Source of the DNA: Metallyticus violacea
Taxonomy: Eukaryota > Arthropoda > Insecta > Mantodea > Metallyticidae
Length of the DNA stretch: 64,000 bases
Direction of reading: 5' to 3'
Assembly (NCBI GenBank): GCA_030762175.1
Contig: CM060834.1
Coordinates: forward strand, 30,015,001 to 30,079,000
The translations under genes were made by a program, and so were the position numbers. The notes under the pieces are model-generated. The model made no database searches. It was not told the DNA's origin and saw only the letters and a list, made by a program, of their open reading frames with translations. The first letter of the stretch is position 1, and every line of letters begins with the position of its first letter. Positions 22,991 through 35,200 of the stretch are shown piece by piece.

Positions 22991-24849
22991 GTGAACTAAG
23001 TCTTCTACTTAGAAATCCCAAAAATAAAAAGCTGCCCTCCCATAAAATGTATTACACCTTGAATTTCATCCCCTTGTTCCACTTTGAAATTTTATTATAA
23101 TTAAACGTAAAATCTATTGGTTTGTATCATTTGTTTTTTAATCGTTGCCTAGTAACTTCTGTCCAATTTGGACAGAAAAAACTACAAAAACTATTGAGCG
23201 CTTAATGAATTTGTATTTCAGCAATAAATTGTTTTAAATGCTGTATACCCTACAAGAAGGTACAAAATGTAAGTGGGCTATTTAGAGTACCAAAATGGTA
23301 TATATTGCTCTAATTTAAATAATTGTATTACGAATAAAAATTAATATAACTGACTATTTTTATCCTGTCTAGATCCAAACAATAACACCAGGCTACGAAG
23401 CAACGATAGAAAAAAGATAAAGGCAATTGAATCCTCTTAAAATTTAAGTATAAGGAGGTGTGTCATTTGAAATTTCGAAGATTAGTGGCTGGGGTGAAGG
23501 GTGAAATAAGATCAAGTTGGTTTAAAATTTTCCCCTCATAAAAAATTTTGCTTAATTTTTATTTAAATTAAATACGTTGAAACTGTTATAAATGGAGTTC
23601 TTAAATGGAAAAAATGAAAAAAACTAAACAAAACAAAGCATGCTAATATTCTGAAACTAAATGAGAACAAATTGCAGGAGCATTATTAAATTTTGTTTAC
23701 TTTATTAAATAGCTAACCAAAATTTATTTTATGTCTACCACTGCTGACATGCATGCCACAGTGAGAGCTACGCCACTGATAGATGTAGACTTTAAGAGTG
23801 ATAAGAGGCAAAGAAGAGAAGGGATGAAGCAACCGAGAAAGCGAGAGATAACTTCCAAATTTACGTGCTTGGGTACTGCAGTGCACTTGTTCCCAAATGA
23901 AACCGACCTAGCAAATACTCTCATCGGGCGTTGAAATCCCATTAAACGGGACTTGCTTTTGAGAGCTGCACAAATTGTGAAGACCCCTCCTTCAATCGTC
24001 ATATCACTTGTCTGTTTAACAGTGTAAATTCTTACACAGGCGTAATTTAATGCAGCTTTTTGAGTTGTTGACGTTTTTCCTTCCTTTCATATAATTACAA
24101 TTCTAGCAGTTCGCATTCACTTTCTGCTCCTTTTCATTTTAACTGTGGAATGACTCCACTAAAATATTACGCAATAGACAGAGATTTTTTTTATAGTTTA
24201 AAAACAAAACTGCGTAGAACTAACTATTCATTTTAAAAATTAATTTAATTGCAAATGTTGATTCTGTTTCTTGCATCTGTTTTCTGAGCAACTAATCTAG
24301 TCGCATTGTATTGACGCTTCAGACGGCAGATATACAAGATGTTGCGGTATAGCCAGCAAAAATTAAACAGGAAATAGAGTATGTTCTACTTTCGGAGAGG
24401 AAACCTAGGGTCTTGAAAGCCAGTTCTATGGTCTTAAATATGCCCACGCTATTACTGTTTTCCAAATTATTTACAGCTAATTTTACATAAAGTTACTAAC
24501 GTTTAGTCTTTACACTATTTGCAGTTATTTTATTCATAGCTTATATTACGTGTATTTATTTTTTAGTAATTACATATTTACAGTTATTACTGTGCAGCAT
24601 CATATTGACAAACTTGAGTTAAAGTGCCATTTTGTGCCTGACAGCAGTTGCTATCTCAATGCAAGTATGACATCAGAGTAGGAGATTCTGCCGCACCATT
24701 TCAAATATCGCTCTTATCTACAGAAACAAGCACTCGCTCCTTATACAGCGATTCAGCGGCGAGAGCATTGCTACGTTCTGTCTCGCGATCAGAAGAAGGC
24801 AAGCGAGAGGAATGTGCTACGTAATTTTTCCTACCTTCCTCACTATGTC
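22991..24849. other. unassigned AT-rich DNA
   Basis: No gene or repeat recognised. The overlapping short frames around 23724-24002 show no known motif. Confidence 0.4.
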
Positions 24850-25905
24850 CATGCATGATAAGTGCTGATACAAATAAACAGTGCTGTCATGGTTAGCAGT
24901 CCAGCAGGCTTTCACAACCTGAGTCTGAGAGGTCCTCATTCGTGTGCCAGCATGGGTATTTCACATACAGTTATAATTCAGTCTTCCCCGCACTTCAATT
25001 ATGTCCCCTCACTATTCAAAAGGATGCGACAGTATATGCGGTTTAAAAGTAGCCGAGAGTCTGTAGTGGATGACCCGCGTCCAGGATTACCATCGACGTC
25101 AATTGATGATGTTGCTAACCGAATTAATGAGTGCATCCATAAAAAAGCCGACGCCTTGTTGCTCGAAAAATTGCCGAAGAGTGTAACATTTCCGTTGGAT
25201 TGTTTCAGAAAATCCTGACAGAAAAGCTCGGTATAAATCATGTTGCAGCCAAGTTATTCTCCGGCTGTTGACAACGATAACCCTCTTGCGTTCTGTCAGG
25301 AACTCTTGGATCGCGTTAATGAGCATGCAATGCTCATGGTGGGATCTCTGGTGATAATGTTCAGATGAAGTTCCAATCAAAACAAGGGGTTGGAAAATCT
25401 TCACCAAGACCCCAAAAAGCTCGTCAGGTTAGATCAAAAGTCAAAGTTCTGCGGACGATTTTCTTCGGCATTCAGGGTTTTACGAAGTGTCGAACTATGA
25501 ATTGCTGCTGTTATCAACATGTTCTCAAACATCTCTGAGAAAACGTGAGAAGGAAGAGGTTTGGCCTGTGGAGAGACAATTCATGGATCCTGCAGCATGA
25601 TAACGCATCAACGAATTCATTCTTGCTTGCTCGCAACTTTTACAAGAAAAACAAGATGGCTATTCTTCCCCAAGCTCCATACTCTCCTGACTTAGCACCT
25701 GTGAAATTTTCTTTTATTTCCAAAGCTGAAATCCACGATGATAGGACGAAGATTCAATTCAGTTGAAGACAGAACTTTGCGCATTCTCGAAAAGCACGTA
25801 TAAGGATTTCTTTCAGAAGCTCACGCGCGGTTGGGAAAAGTGTATGAAGCATGAACATGTTTGAGATTTAAGATTCTCCACATGTACTTGACATAAAACA
25901 ATATT
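24850..25905 (+). pseudogene. mariner transposase relic, family M2 copy b (irritans/cecropia-like)
   Basis: Ordered mariner blocks are visible on the forward strand. SRESVVDDPRPGLPSTS is at about 25050-25100, LTEKLGINHV near 25220 after a frameshift, and FCQELLDRVNEHAM near 25290-25330. SGDNVQMK near 25345 keeps the first catalytic Asp, but several residues of the usual ETW-YGYD segment are gone. SSPRPQKARQVRSKVKV is near 25400-25450. WILQHDNAS carries the second catalytic Asp at 25599-25601. APYSPDLAP is at about 25674-25700. The codon exactly 35 positions after that Asp, 25704-25706, is AAA (Lys) instead of the third Asp. The C-terminus is degraded to about 25900. Confidence 0.8.
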
Positions 25906-27479
25906 TTCTTTAAGAAAGCGGCAGAGATTGCTGTTTGGAGAAGGCTAGAATTTTAAAATCACAAATTTTGGTATTGAAGTTCATCATCCAAGGTGTTGGG
26001 TGAAAATACTCTCTCTTGTATTCCCTTGCGACCGTCCATGCCTGTATATACATAGAAAGAACTGCCACAACCAGGCTGTTTATTAATCATGGCCAATGTA
26101 GGAAACCTAACGTAACCAACCGCACAAAAAGGAGGGAAAACTCCGTTAAAACAGTCGCAGTCTCCGAGGTATTGCTGGACCGCTCTGCAAGAACCATCAT
26201 TACCCTTAGAACAGAATCGATCCCTCTAGACCGCTAATTATCACATGATATGTTTCCCGCATCATTTTCTGCTTTTTTTTTTTTTATTTTTTTTTTTTTA
26301 AATTCGCTGCCAGGGTTTTCCTTCTTCCCCGCTCAGTTGCATGTCGGGTCTTGTAATTAAGCCCGTGCTCTATGCAAAATTTAACAAATAATTTGCCCTG
26401 CCTTTCGTGTATCCTCATAAAGTCATTAAACACGCACAATAAAATGCCTTGGGGAAAGTTAAATTACGTTTCACGTGTGTGTAAGAGGGTTACTAACATT
26501 TGGATTCCATATTCTAGACCCTCACGATCTCGGCAGCGTGAGTAAGGTCTGAAGCTATTTCTCTCGCAGTTACATTTAAAAGGAAACCAGAGCATATCCA
26601 GAAACATGGAGCGAGTGCTTTATTTCGTAATAGCTGCCCGTTTGCACACTGACCGCCAATTCTTCAACTGTAACATCTGTGGAGTTTATATAGCCATCCA
26701 GACTAGTAATATTACATTATATATCCATTAACAGCAAAGAAAAGAGAGCAAGCATCATGAAAACGTAGGTTCGAAAATATGATCCAACCTTTATTTACTA
26801 CAGAAAAGGTCCTATGTTGTTCACACATACGCATAGGCAAATGTGCAGTCAAATTGAGACATCAGCTTAGATTTTCTGTCAATATGGAGGCAGCAACTGT
26901 ACGGTAATGGACTCGTATGATCTTGCGTACTGTAAGAAGTCTTTAATCAACATTAGGGTCATTTCCGATTATTTCTATTCATCGTTCTGCAGTATCTGAC
27001 CAAAAAAAAATTGATCGGCAGCGAATTGGACGGGAAGATGATATATACGAGTACTTAGGCTTTCCTGATTCCTGCATTGAATCGCTTAGCTTTTGGCTAT
27101 GGAAAAATTTAAAGAAATTGGTGTATTTTTTTTAATAAGGATGTTTAAGGAGAATATTTGAAAAGTGAGACAAAAATTAAAAATGAAGATTAACTAGAAA
27201 ATAAAACTGCTCTAAAAGCTTGCCACTTATTCCAGGGCAGGAAAATATTATTCATTATTCCTACATTAGTTATGAAATATTAGTGTTTTTTTTTTTTTGG
27301 ACATTATACGAAGTTTGATTAAACATTTAGTGAAAATAAACAGATCCTAATATAAATACAATTCTATTTTTGGAGAACACTTTTCCAAAAATCAGTCAAC
27401 AAAAGTAAAGGAATTGAGAAATATACGGAGTCGTTCGTTAATGATTTACGAATACTGTGCAATCTATGGGAATGTATAT
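25906..27479. other. unassigned DNA with poly(T) tract
   Basis: No gene recognised. There is a T-rich run (two T tracts split by one A) at about 26272-26300 and another of 14 T near 27285-27298. Confidence 0.4.
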
Positions 27480-28680
27480 TAATAAGACGATGGGACTAGT
27501 ACTCCGTGCAGATGAAAGAACATAACGTTTGTTGTCAAGTGGAGAAAAGCGTGGGAAAATGGAAGGCGACTGTCATGAACAAAGATGAACTGCACAGTTT
27601 TGTGGAAGGAATGCATCAAAGCTGCAGAAATTCCTAGACGTTTAACTGCGGTATATGTTTAAGAAACTCTTTCACAGAAGAACGTTTACAACTGAGTCAA
27701 TGGATTCGCCAGCAGCAGAGAATCTGCACATAAAATGTGAGTACTGATCAACATTACGGTCTCCCAGGAACATTGAGGTTTTATGACTGATAGGCGCAAA
27801 CCCTTTGATGAACTGGAATGTGAAGACAGCCCTCGGCCGCGCAACTCTGCACACAATTATTCACGACATTTGAATATGAAAAACATTGGATTCTGCTGGA
27901 CTTGACACAGGCACAGGAGGACTAAAGGGTTGAGGATTCTCATCGGCTATTGGAAATGCATAATGAAGATCCGGAAATTTCGGACAAGCTGGTTAACGGT
28001 GAAGAGTGATGATGTCACTACCACGCACCAGAGATGAAAGTGCAATCCATGCAATGAAAATATCCAGGGAGTCCCCGGTCCAAGAAATTTCACGTGACCC
28101 CACTTGCGGACAGGCAAATAAGCCTTTTGGGACACTTCAGACATACTGCTGATGAACTGGATACCTCAAGTAAAGATGTTAACAGCGAGATGTACTGTGA
28201 GACATACATGCCTTAGACGCAGGGTTCAGCAAAGTTGAAAGGGGAAGTGGTTGACAGGAATGTTCCTCCAACAGACAAAGCGCGGCCACATACCAGCAAC
28301 ACTACGGCCGCTAAGTTTGGCTTCGCTGGAGTTCATTGTTGTATCGAATCTTGCTCCGTCTGATTATGCCTTATTCGGCAATATGGAAGGGCTTGCGAGG
28401 TAAAAAATGCGGCAACTACGAGGAAGTTCAGGCAGCTGTCCACGAGTATGGGGGGTAGTGCTCCCAAGCAATAGTTTCGCGACGCTATAATGAAGTTACC
28501 AGTTAGATAGCAACGGTGCATTGACATTAGTGGGGAGTATATTGAGAGATCCCATATACATTGAGCCATGTTATATAATAAATAAGGTACAAACAGGTAC
28601 CATTTTAAATGTTTCGTTGTAAAATAAGCAAGGCTGCAGAGTTGTTTATAAACAAAATGTAGTTTCAAACTTTCTAGGAA
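27480..28680 (+). pseudogene. mariner-type transposase relic, family M3
   Basis: Forward-strand blocks run in order. CEDSPRPRNS is at about 27820-27845. VNGEE followed by two stops is at 27992-28012, where VTGDETW is expected; Glu (28001-28003) replaces the first catalytic Asp and both T and W codons are TGA. HYHAPEMKVQSM and YPGSPRSKKF are near 28018-28090. LAPSDYALFG is at 28350-28379 with the third catalytic Asp intact at 28362-28364. EEVQAAVHE is near 28415, and CIDISGEYIER at about 28510-28545 is the C-terminus. The second catalytic region is unreadable. It is a degraded full-length element of the D34D group, distinct from M1 and M2. Confidence 0.75.
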
Positions 28681-28960
28681 ACCACAAGGAGCCTGTCAGG
28701 ATCCTAATTGAAAACAACAACGTGATGGAACGTAACATGTATTTTAAAAAGCATACTCATTAATTCTTCTTCTGAAATTGCAGCAATTTCTCTTCTTATA
28801 TTGTCTAGGTATCCTGATAGAAACTCCCCAAACGATCGTCGCTCTCAGTGTAGAAGTTTTTAGGAGAAAATATCCGTATCAAGTTTTAATGCAATTTTTT
28901 TTAACAATATGAGGGACAACAACATCATTTCCAACTTTGCTATGACGAAGGTATTGGTAT
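28681..28960. other. unassigned DNA
   Basis: Nothing recognisable. Confidence 0.4.
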
Positions 28961-29150
28961 TTGTAGTTATAATTTGCATGAGAAATCTAAACTGAATTTA
29001 AGGGACTATGAATATTCGACTTCACTGGCAAACAGCGTGCTTCCCGTGCCAAGCAAATCCCCATTAAGCCGGCCACGCGTCCAAACGAGGGTTCTGTATG
29101 AGACTTGCTCGGAGAAATTTGTATTCTGAATTCTAATTCTGCGTTTTACA
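28961..29150 (+). repeat. dispersed repeat X, partial copy
   Basis: About 120 bp (from gaatttaaggg near 28995 through ggccacgcgtccaaac to ttctgtatgag) match 42365-42480. The family is unidentified and no coding motif is clear. Confidence 0.55.
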
Positions 29151-30345
29151 AACGGCTTCTACACTATTTAGAAATAAATAAATACAAATAATAATTTTTC
29201 AGGTAAGTTGCTACGAAAGATACCACTACTTTCACGGTTTTGCTAGTACGGGAAAATCGCGGGTGGCTACCCGAAAGTTGCCAGAGAAACTTTGATGCTA
29301 CATACTATTTCGGTTTACCTATTTGAAAGTCCCTTCGAACAATTGTCGCATACTCTAAAAACCACATGTAGCAAAATAAATGTGTATCATTTTCGTAATT
29401 CATTGTTTTCACATAGATATTCAAGAATAAATGCTGTTAACACTACTTTAATGCTTTGTAGAGCCCTTGTATCCTCGAATCACAGTTTGAAAATGACTTG
29501 TTTATAGGAGTAATTTATTCTCTCTTTTTAAACAGACAAAAGGTTTACTTTTTATTGACAAGTGAAGCAGTAAAGTTAAATTCATAATATTTATGGTAAT
29601 TTTGTTATTTGTGACAAACATTAACCAATTAAACACGTTCAGTTGAAATATGCGCAAGTAATATGAGGGATTTTTTTAAACATTGCCCTGAGTTTGAGAT
29701 ATTCTGACACAAAAACATGAAACCTGTTAAAAGTTTTCCTTCTGCCATTGCAACAGAGCTAGAAATTTACTTCTCTGTTATTATCACCAGACACAAATAT
29801 AATAAATGCAGGGGAGCGAGAATCCACGTTACAGCGGAAAGTTATGGGTAATTAAAAGTAATAAAGAGAGGGAGCACATTTTGCCTTTCAATTTGTCTGA
29901 AGTAATAATTACTCATCTTCCTTGTTCGTGTTCCTGCTTGCTGTTTCTTTACTTTTCGTTAATTATCTTTTATCTGCCTGCCACTTTGCACTTTAGAATA
30001 GCGTGACTTGGCCCTGATTTGCTTCATAAAGTCCATGTTATTTCGTTATTAAGAAACAACGCTAAATTTCTGGATTAAAAGGGAGGAACTGTGAATAAAG
30101 TGTGTACTTTAATCAAAGTGAAAGGAGGATGGGCATTTTTAGTAGGAGAATTAGTCACTTTGCGTGAACGTTCTATTAATGCAACGAATGTAATTGCTGA
30201 ACCTGAGTAATTTCTAAGGTTCAAGCAAGTGGATCTAGACTGACAGCTTCCTGCCTCTGCCGGTTAAAAAACGTATAACGCGTGGAATAACAATCTGAGG
30301 TAGTCCAACTAGTTTCGTAATGTTTGGCGTAGCTAATAAAATTTT
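29151..30345. other. unassigned DNA
   Basis: No gene or repeat recognised. Confidence 0.4.
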
Positions 30346-31260
30346 TGGACATGACTTACTTACAACGAGGATTTTACTAAATAAAAGTCATAATTCACCA
30401 AATTTGCCTATTTATTTTCGAGTAGTTTCCGTCACCCTCGATACTCTCATCCTTCGGAAGTAATCATAGAGGGAACTACACCTAGCTTCGTTACAGATGG
30501 TATCGTAGGATGCAACAGATTCCCTAATTGGTGGTTTCTCAGTCTGCCTTGACAGCTGGAAACAGGAAAAAGTCAAAAGCCAGCCAGATCTGAACTGTAC
30601 GTTCGGTGGTTAGTCATTTTCACTCCCTGTTCTTGCACAAATCCCACATTTTTTCAGTGCGCAAAGGCATTGTCGTGTTGAAGGAATATATTTGCAACCT
30701 ATTCTTCTTTCTGTGAGTATTCTGAAGATCCTTTGGAGGCGAACTGTAGTGTACCAGTTGGCAGTGACTATTTTATATTCCCGGAGTGGAATGGTTGCAA
30801 TATGGCCACCTGTTGAGAAGAAACTGACAAGCATCTTCCATCCTACGCTTCGACATCCCTTAACCTTAATGAGGGGGTTAAGAGAAAGATCGCCGAATGT
30901 TTCTTTAATTCCAGTCGTATTGTTAAGTCAGGCATTCGTTCACACATCCAGTTCTCATTGCCGAAATGACGAACCAATTTTTGGCACTGCATCATTCTTA
31001 CTACCTTTAGTTTCTCTTCAAAGATTTCCCACGAGAAGACATTTATGCAGGATTTCTCATACCTGCGGTGCATGTTACATACTCCTGTATCTTTCTCTAA
31101 GTCACTCGCCGATTGTTCTTCACTATGGCTTCTGCACAAGCAATATTTTCATTTGTGACTGCTGCCGTTCAACGCTCCATGTGATCCTCGCCTTTTAAGG
31201 CTGTTATTCTACATGCAAACTCTGCAAACTAGTTATATCACACATATCAAAGAGCATTTC
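30346..31260 (-). pseudogene. mariner transposase relic, family M1 copy c
   Basis: The reverse strand reads TGGHIATIPLREYKIVTANW and YTTVRLQRIF (about 30700-30815), the block before the second catalytic Asp. It is followed by TRQC in place of HDN near 30670. At about 30575-30600 the sequence corresponding to PPYSPDLA is frame-shifted. The 5' half includes the block antisense to cactatggcttct (about 31120-31132), shared with copies b, d and e. A 168-codon forward frame over 30692-31198 is an antisense shadow. The downstream end at 30370-30420 matches copy e (cataattcacca...gcctatttattttc). Confidence 0.75.
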
Positions 31261-32835
31261 TATTTTGAGATGGGGTTTCCTCGGCAAATTTATGCATTAT
31301 TTAAAAATATTCAAAAACATATGAATAAAATTTCTTAAGTTGTGAGAGAAAAATTAGCCTCCCATAGGGAGAAATTTAACAAATAAAATATAGTGCAGAA
31401 CTAAGCTTTGCATTTTGCTTCCTGCCTTATTGTGTTTAAAATGGTAGGTTTTCATCAAGATGCTGAAAGAAAGTCTAAATTATCGATACTCAAATTTCAA
31501 TTGCTACGCAACTAATGAGAAAATTATGGTGTATAAATACTGTAATAAGGAAGTAAGTGAATTTTTTATATATTATTTGTACATCAATGAAAATCATGTA
31601 CTCACAGAAGAAAAACTTAATGATATAAGAGCTTTCATTAAATTATTCTCGGTCCCCAGATCTTACGATTAGTGCTTTTTATCTTTAGGCACATTGAAAA
31701 ATGTAGAACATATCTATTATAATCCACACATACTGGAAGAACTTAAAACAATCATTTGGAACGAAATTACAGATGGGGAACTGAGGCATGTCAGTGATAT
31801 TTCCTAAGAAGACATGAATTGTTTGTCAGGGAAAATGAGCACTTACTGTAACGAGAGTGAGTACACCAAACTTTGTTATTTAATATGTTGTATCTACGTT
31901 TTAACTTGAGCGCCGCGAGTCTACGCAAGAAAATACCGGCGGCAACCCGGTGTCTAACCGCCGACGGGATGAACTGTGTATCGATACTTTTAAACTGCTC
32001 TAACTGTAGATGAGAATGGGTGTGAACATTTTGACATCAGGCTTTTCGTGGAGAAAGTAAGGAAACGATCTACAGTATAGTTTTTATCGATTTCAACGTT
32101 TGTATTTCGAGTTTTGCTAAGGATGGTTTCGCGTACCCTGTGTTATACACCACTTCGGTGGGTATATGAGAACTAAAGCCCACTCGCCTACCGTGTGGTA
32201 AGCCCCACAGTATAAGCACAATAATCCCAAAGTTAACATCTAGGTGTGCCGGTTATGCAGCACCTACCCTTTGTGCCACTGTAATACCTTGTGTGCGAAT
32301 GAACTGCGAGGAATTTAATTTCGAGATGACGGCCGCAGCGTACGTAACAACATTTCCAACTTCCGTAATATGAGTTAACCCATTCAGATGGGCCAAACAA
32401 AAGCTTAGTACATTGCATTTCCGACTTAAGAGAAAACTTATCGTACCAGCAAATGTCACACTGAAAGATCACTATCTGCGTTCACCGGTTTAGCTAAGAT
32501 AAATTGTTCTCCTTAGCAATTTTTTAAGTTCTTAAGTTAGTGGCCAACTCACCGCTTCATTACAAACTACTTAATTACTATAAACGCAGTTTAAACCTCA
32601 TTTATTAATCACAAAGATAGCCTATGTTCTTAAAGTGACCCAATTAACACAAGATTTTGTGTTAATTCAATGTTTCAAATGTATTGGTACCATATCCTTA
32701 TAGATAATCGATCTAAAAGTGAAGTTACTTGGAGGACTAACAATAATTTTAAGTAACTCATTCTATTGAGAGTAAATATTATACTTTTGAGGTTAGTAAA
32801 ATATTTTAATTTTTGTTTTCTTGAATTGTGAACAG
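31261..32835. other. unassigned DNA
   Basis: Nothing clearly recognisable. The overlapping short frames at 32233-32472 have no known motif. Confidence 0.4.
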
Positions 32836-32886
32836 TTTATTTATTTATTTGTTTATTTATCTATCTATCTATCTATCTATCTATCT
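32836..32886. repeat. (TTTA)n(TATC)n microsatellite, probable LINE tail
   Basis: TTTA repeats are followed by eight or so TATC-phase repeats. It lies exactly at the 3' side of the antisense LINE, so on that strand it is a (GATA)n(TAAA)n tail. Confidence 0.8.
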
Positions 32887-32926
32887 GGTAGAGCTAAAGC
32901 TGTTAGGACTTCTCTTCCGCTCTACC
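32887..32926 (-). repeat. hairpin at LINE 3' end
   Basis: GGTAGAGC (32887-32894) and GCTCTACC (32919-32926) are perfect 8-bp inverted arms around a 24-base loop, immediately before the microsatellite tail of the LINE. Conserved 3' stem-loops of this sort serve reverse-transcriptase recognition in several non-LTR clades; that role here is inferred. Confidence 0.65.
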
Positions 32927-34640
32927 AATCTAATAACAATTACACTAAGTATAGCTTAACATTACAACCATATTGACAGTAAGGTGCACAACACTCGTGC
33001 ATATATAAATCTATGTAAAACATGAAGTAGATATATAAATGTTAATACATAAATACGGACAAATAAAATATTAATTTAATAAGGACAAAAATAAAAAGAA
33101 CAATAACATGCAATAATGATATTTATACACATATCAACCTATGCAATCCTGAAAGTGGAAATAAATATATGAGTAAAGCATAAAATTAAACACCCTACCA
33201 ATACAATGAAGGAAACAGGAACATTTATGATAGTAATAAATAATATAATGAATAATTCTACATCAAGGTGAAACAAATATGTATTGTAGCACAGGGAATC
33301 TAAATTTAGGGTAATCGATTATTTCTAATAATATTAAACAATTTCTTATGAAATGTTTCTAAAGTTTGGCAGTCTCTGACATCCCGTGGCAATTCATTCC
33401 AGAGGCGGGTTGTGGTTACGGTGAATATGATGAATAAAGTGATGTTCGATACATGGTACTTGCCGATTTCAGAGAGTGTTTTTGTTTTATGGCGTTTAAC
33501 GTCCGTTTTTACTGCTGAGGCACCACAGGCGGCGGACACTGATGAACATTAAATGAAATGATAAACTGGGAAAGGATTTTTTTTAAGGAAGGAAACGTTT
33601 CAGGACTAAGTTTAGGGCACATCTCTGGCACTTGCCTGAGTAGAACCTGGAAAAAACCTGTCAGGGAGGACAGTCCTCGTGGGAATTGAACTCCACACCT
33701 CACGAGTCCGCGCCTTAACGACCTCGGCCACCCGTGGCGGTTTTCGGAGAGTGTGTTAAGATATTAGAAGATATATTTTCAAAACTAGCAGATAGATAAG
33801 ATCATGATGTATGGATAATTTTGAAAAGTATTGTGAAGCAATGAATACATCATATCAAGGAAGGGTGTTATATGCTCGACATATGCACATCGCAGATGTA
33901 ACATACGCACATTTAATGAACACACTGTAGTTTTTGCCTTGGGTTAGCGTTTAAGTCTGTGAGCAAAAACCCGCAGTAGTCGAAGTGAGGCATCACCAGG
34001 AATTGCATCAATATTTTTTTAAGGTTCTGGGTAAGGACACGTTTAATCTTTTAAAGATGTGGATTACAGAACCTGCTTTCCAGCATGTTTCAGCATCACG
34101 ATTCTCCCAAAAGTGATTACAATCTACAATAACTCCAAGTTTTTTTCGCAGAATCAATGAAGAGGGGTACAGTTTGACTTATATTAATGGAAGGAATATT
34201 GCCTATGTCTATAATATTTCAAATCTTTAATATTCCCCTTGCAGTATTATTTAGAAATTTTAAAATGTTTAACATTTTAAAAATATTAATGAGGTTAAGT
34301 GTGAAGACATGTTTGAGAAACATGTTCCGAAGGCAGTCCAGTGTCTGGAACACCTTTGGAATAAATATGCAACTTAAGGAATTAACGTAAGTAGTCCTGT
34401 GGTGGGTATGGAAGTCACATTTTATGTAATTTTATTGTGCAGACCTGCTAATTAATTGGAGAATTGTTAGTATGACTTACAAATTGTTTACAGTTTACAT
34501 AATGTAGGCGTATCAAGGCATTTAGGTGTGGGAATTTAGTACCGATGGAATCTAACACACATAAATTAAAAGATTGCATGCACTTAGGTTTTTCGAAAAG
34601 CCAATTCAGTATTATTGAAATATTCAATGTACACTGATTC
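32927..34640 (-). pseudogene. L2/CR1-like non-LTR retrotransposon relic, interrupted by a SINE
   Basis: Reading the reverse strand, LGVIVDCNHFWENRD is at about 34095-34139 and AGSVIHIFKRLNVSLPRTL is near 34015-34085; these follow the reverse-transcriptase palm. Degraded thumb-like sequence runs down to 33741. After a SINE insertion (33480-33740), TTTRLWNELPRDVRDC and a stop at 33306 form the C-terminus. A 3' UTR of about 380 bp, a hairpin and a tetranucleotide tail follow. Upstream of 34160 the frame is too broken to define the catalytic YADD region. This is a 5'-truncated, mutated LINE, and the call to L2/CR1-type rests on these motifs. Confidence 0.75.
33467..33754 (-). mobile_element. tRNA-derived SINE, family A copy 2, inserted in LINE with TSD
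   Basis: The element proper is at 33480-33740, reversed. The 5' head ccgccacgggtggccgagg with gtcgttaaggcg (A-box region) and the B-box gagttcaattcccac (about 33686-33700) is intact. The body has aacctggaaaaaacctg/ctccctgac features, and the 3' end is gcgttaaacgccataaaa. Imperfect 13-bp duplications flank it: tttcagagagtgt (33467-33479) and tttcggagagtgt (33742-33754), one mismatch. The LINE reading resumes on both sides, which confirms nesting. Confidence 0.85.
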
Positions 34641-34845
34641 ATTTAATAAAATCAGAAAGAACATGATTACTGAATTTGAGGCTAGTGCATTTCTTATCGT
34701 ATTGTAGTTTAATTTTTGTAAAAGAAAAAATAATAATAATTTATTCTAGATTATCCTAATAAGAAATTCCTCAATAATAACGAAAACTAGTTTTAGCACG
34801 GACGCAAAAACAACTCCATAAAACTATGGTTGCGGTTTTGAAAAA
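34641..34845. other. unassigned AT-rich DNA
   Basis: Nothing recognisable. Confidence 0.4.
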
Positions 34846-35200
34846 AAATTGTATGTCGTTTCGAAAATGCAGTTGAAACTTTTAATGAAATTACAACTAG
34901 GATAAGAAACTACCTTGCTTCAGGTGACAGAGAGAATATTAAAGGAAGGGAAACTATCTTAACTCGAGAACAGGAACTGGAAGTATGTAGGAGGGTAAAT
35001 AGATTAACTGATGTTGGAGAAGATATTCAATGAATGTGATGCTAAGAACCCTAGAAGGGGTCTATAGACTTCAAAGGAAAGACGATATTGTCATTAGTGC
35101 AAAACAGACCGTATTCTTGATATGGGACTGCGTAATGGATATTTAGGACATGTGCACGAGTGTAAAGACTTTCTAAAAAGGACAAAATACAAAAAGTAAT
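34846..35200 (+). pseudogene. pogo/Tigger-like transposase N-terminal relic
   Basis: The forward strand gives MSFRK near 34855. After a one-base shift it reads AVETFNEITTRIRNYLASG and NIKGRETILTREQELEVC (about 34870-34990). This resembles the psq-type helix-turn-helix and adjoining CENP-B-like DNA-binding segment of pogo-family transposases. A stop ends the frame at about 35030 and the remaining 170 bp is unreadable. No DDE core is present. Family assignment is tentative. Confidence 0.4.

Noticed and set aside
24862..25218. 118-codon frame as a host gene
   Set aside because: Its C-terminal half is the mariner HTH segment SRESVVDDPRPG, and the rest is upstream non-coding sequence read through.
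30692..31198. 168-codon forward open frame
   Set aside because: It runs antisense to the reverse-strand mariner M1 copy c, whose conserved blocks explain the region.
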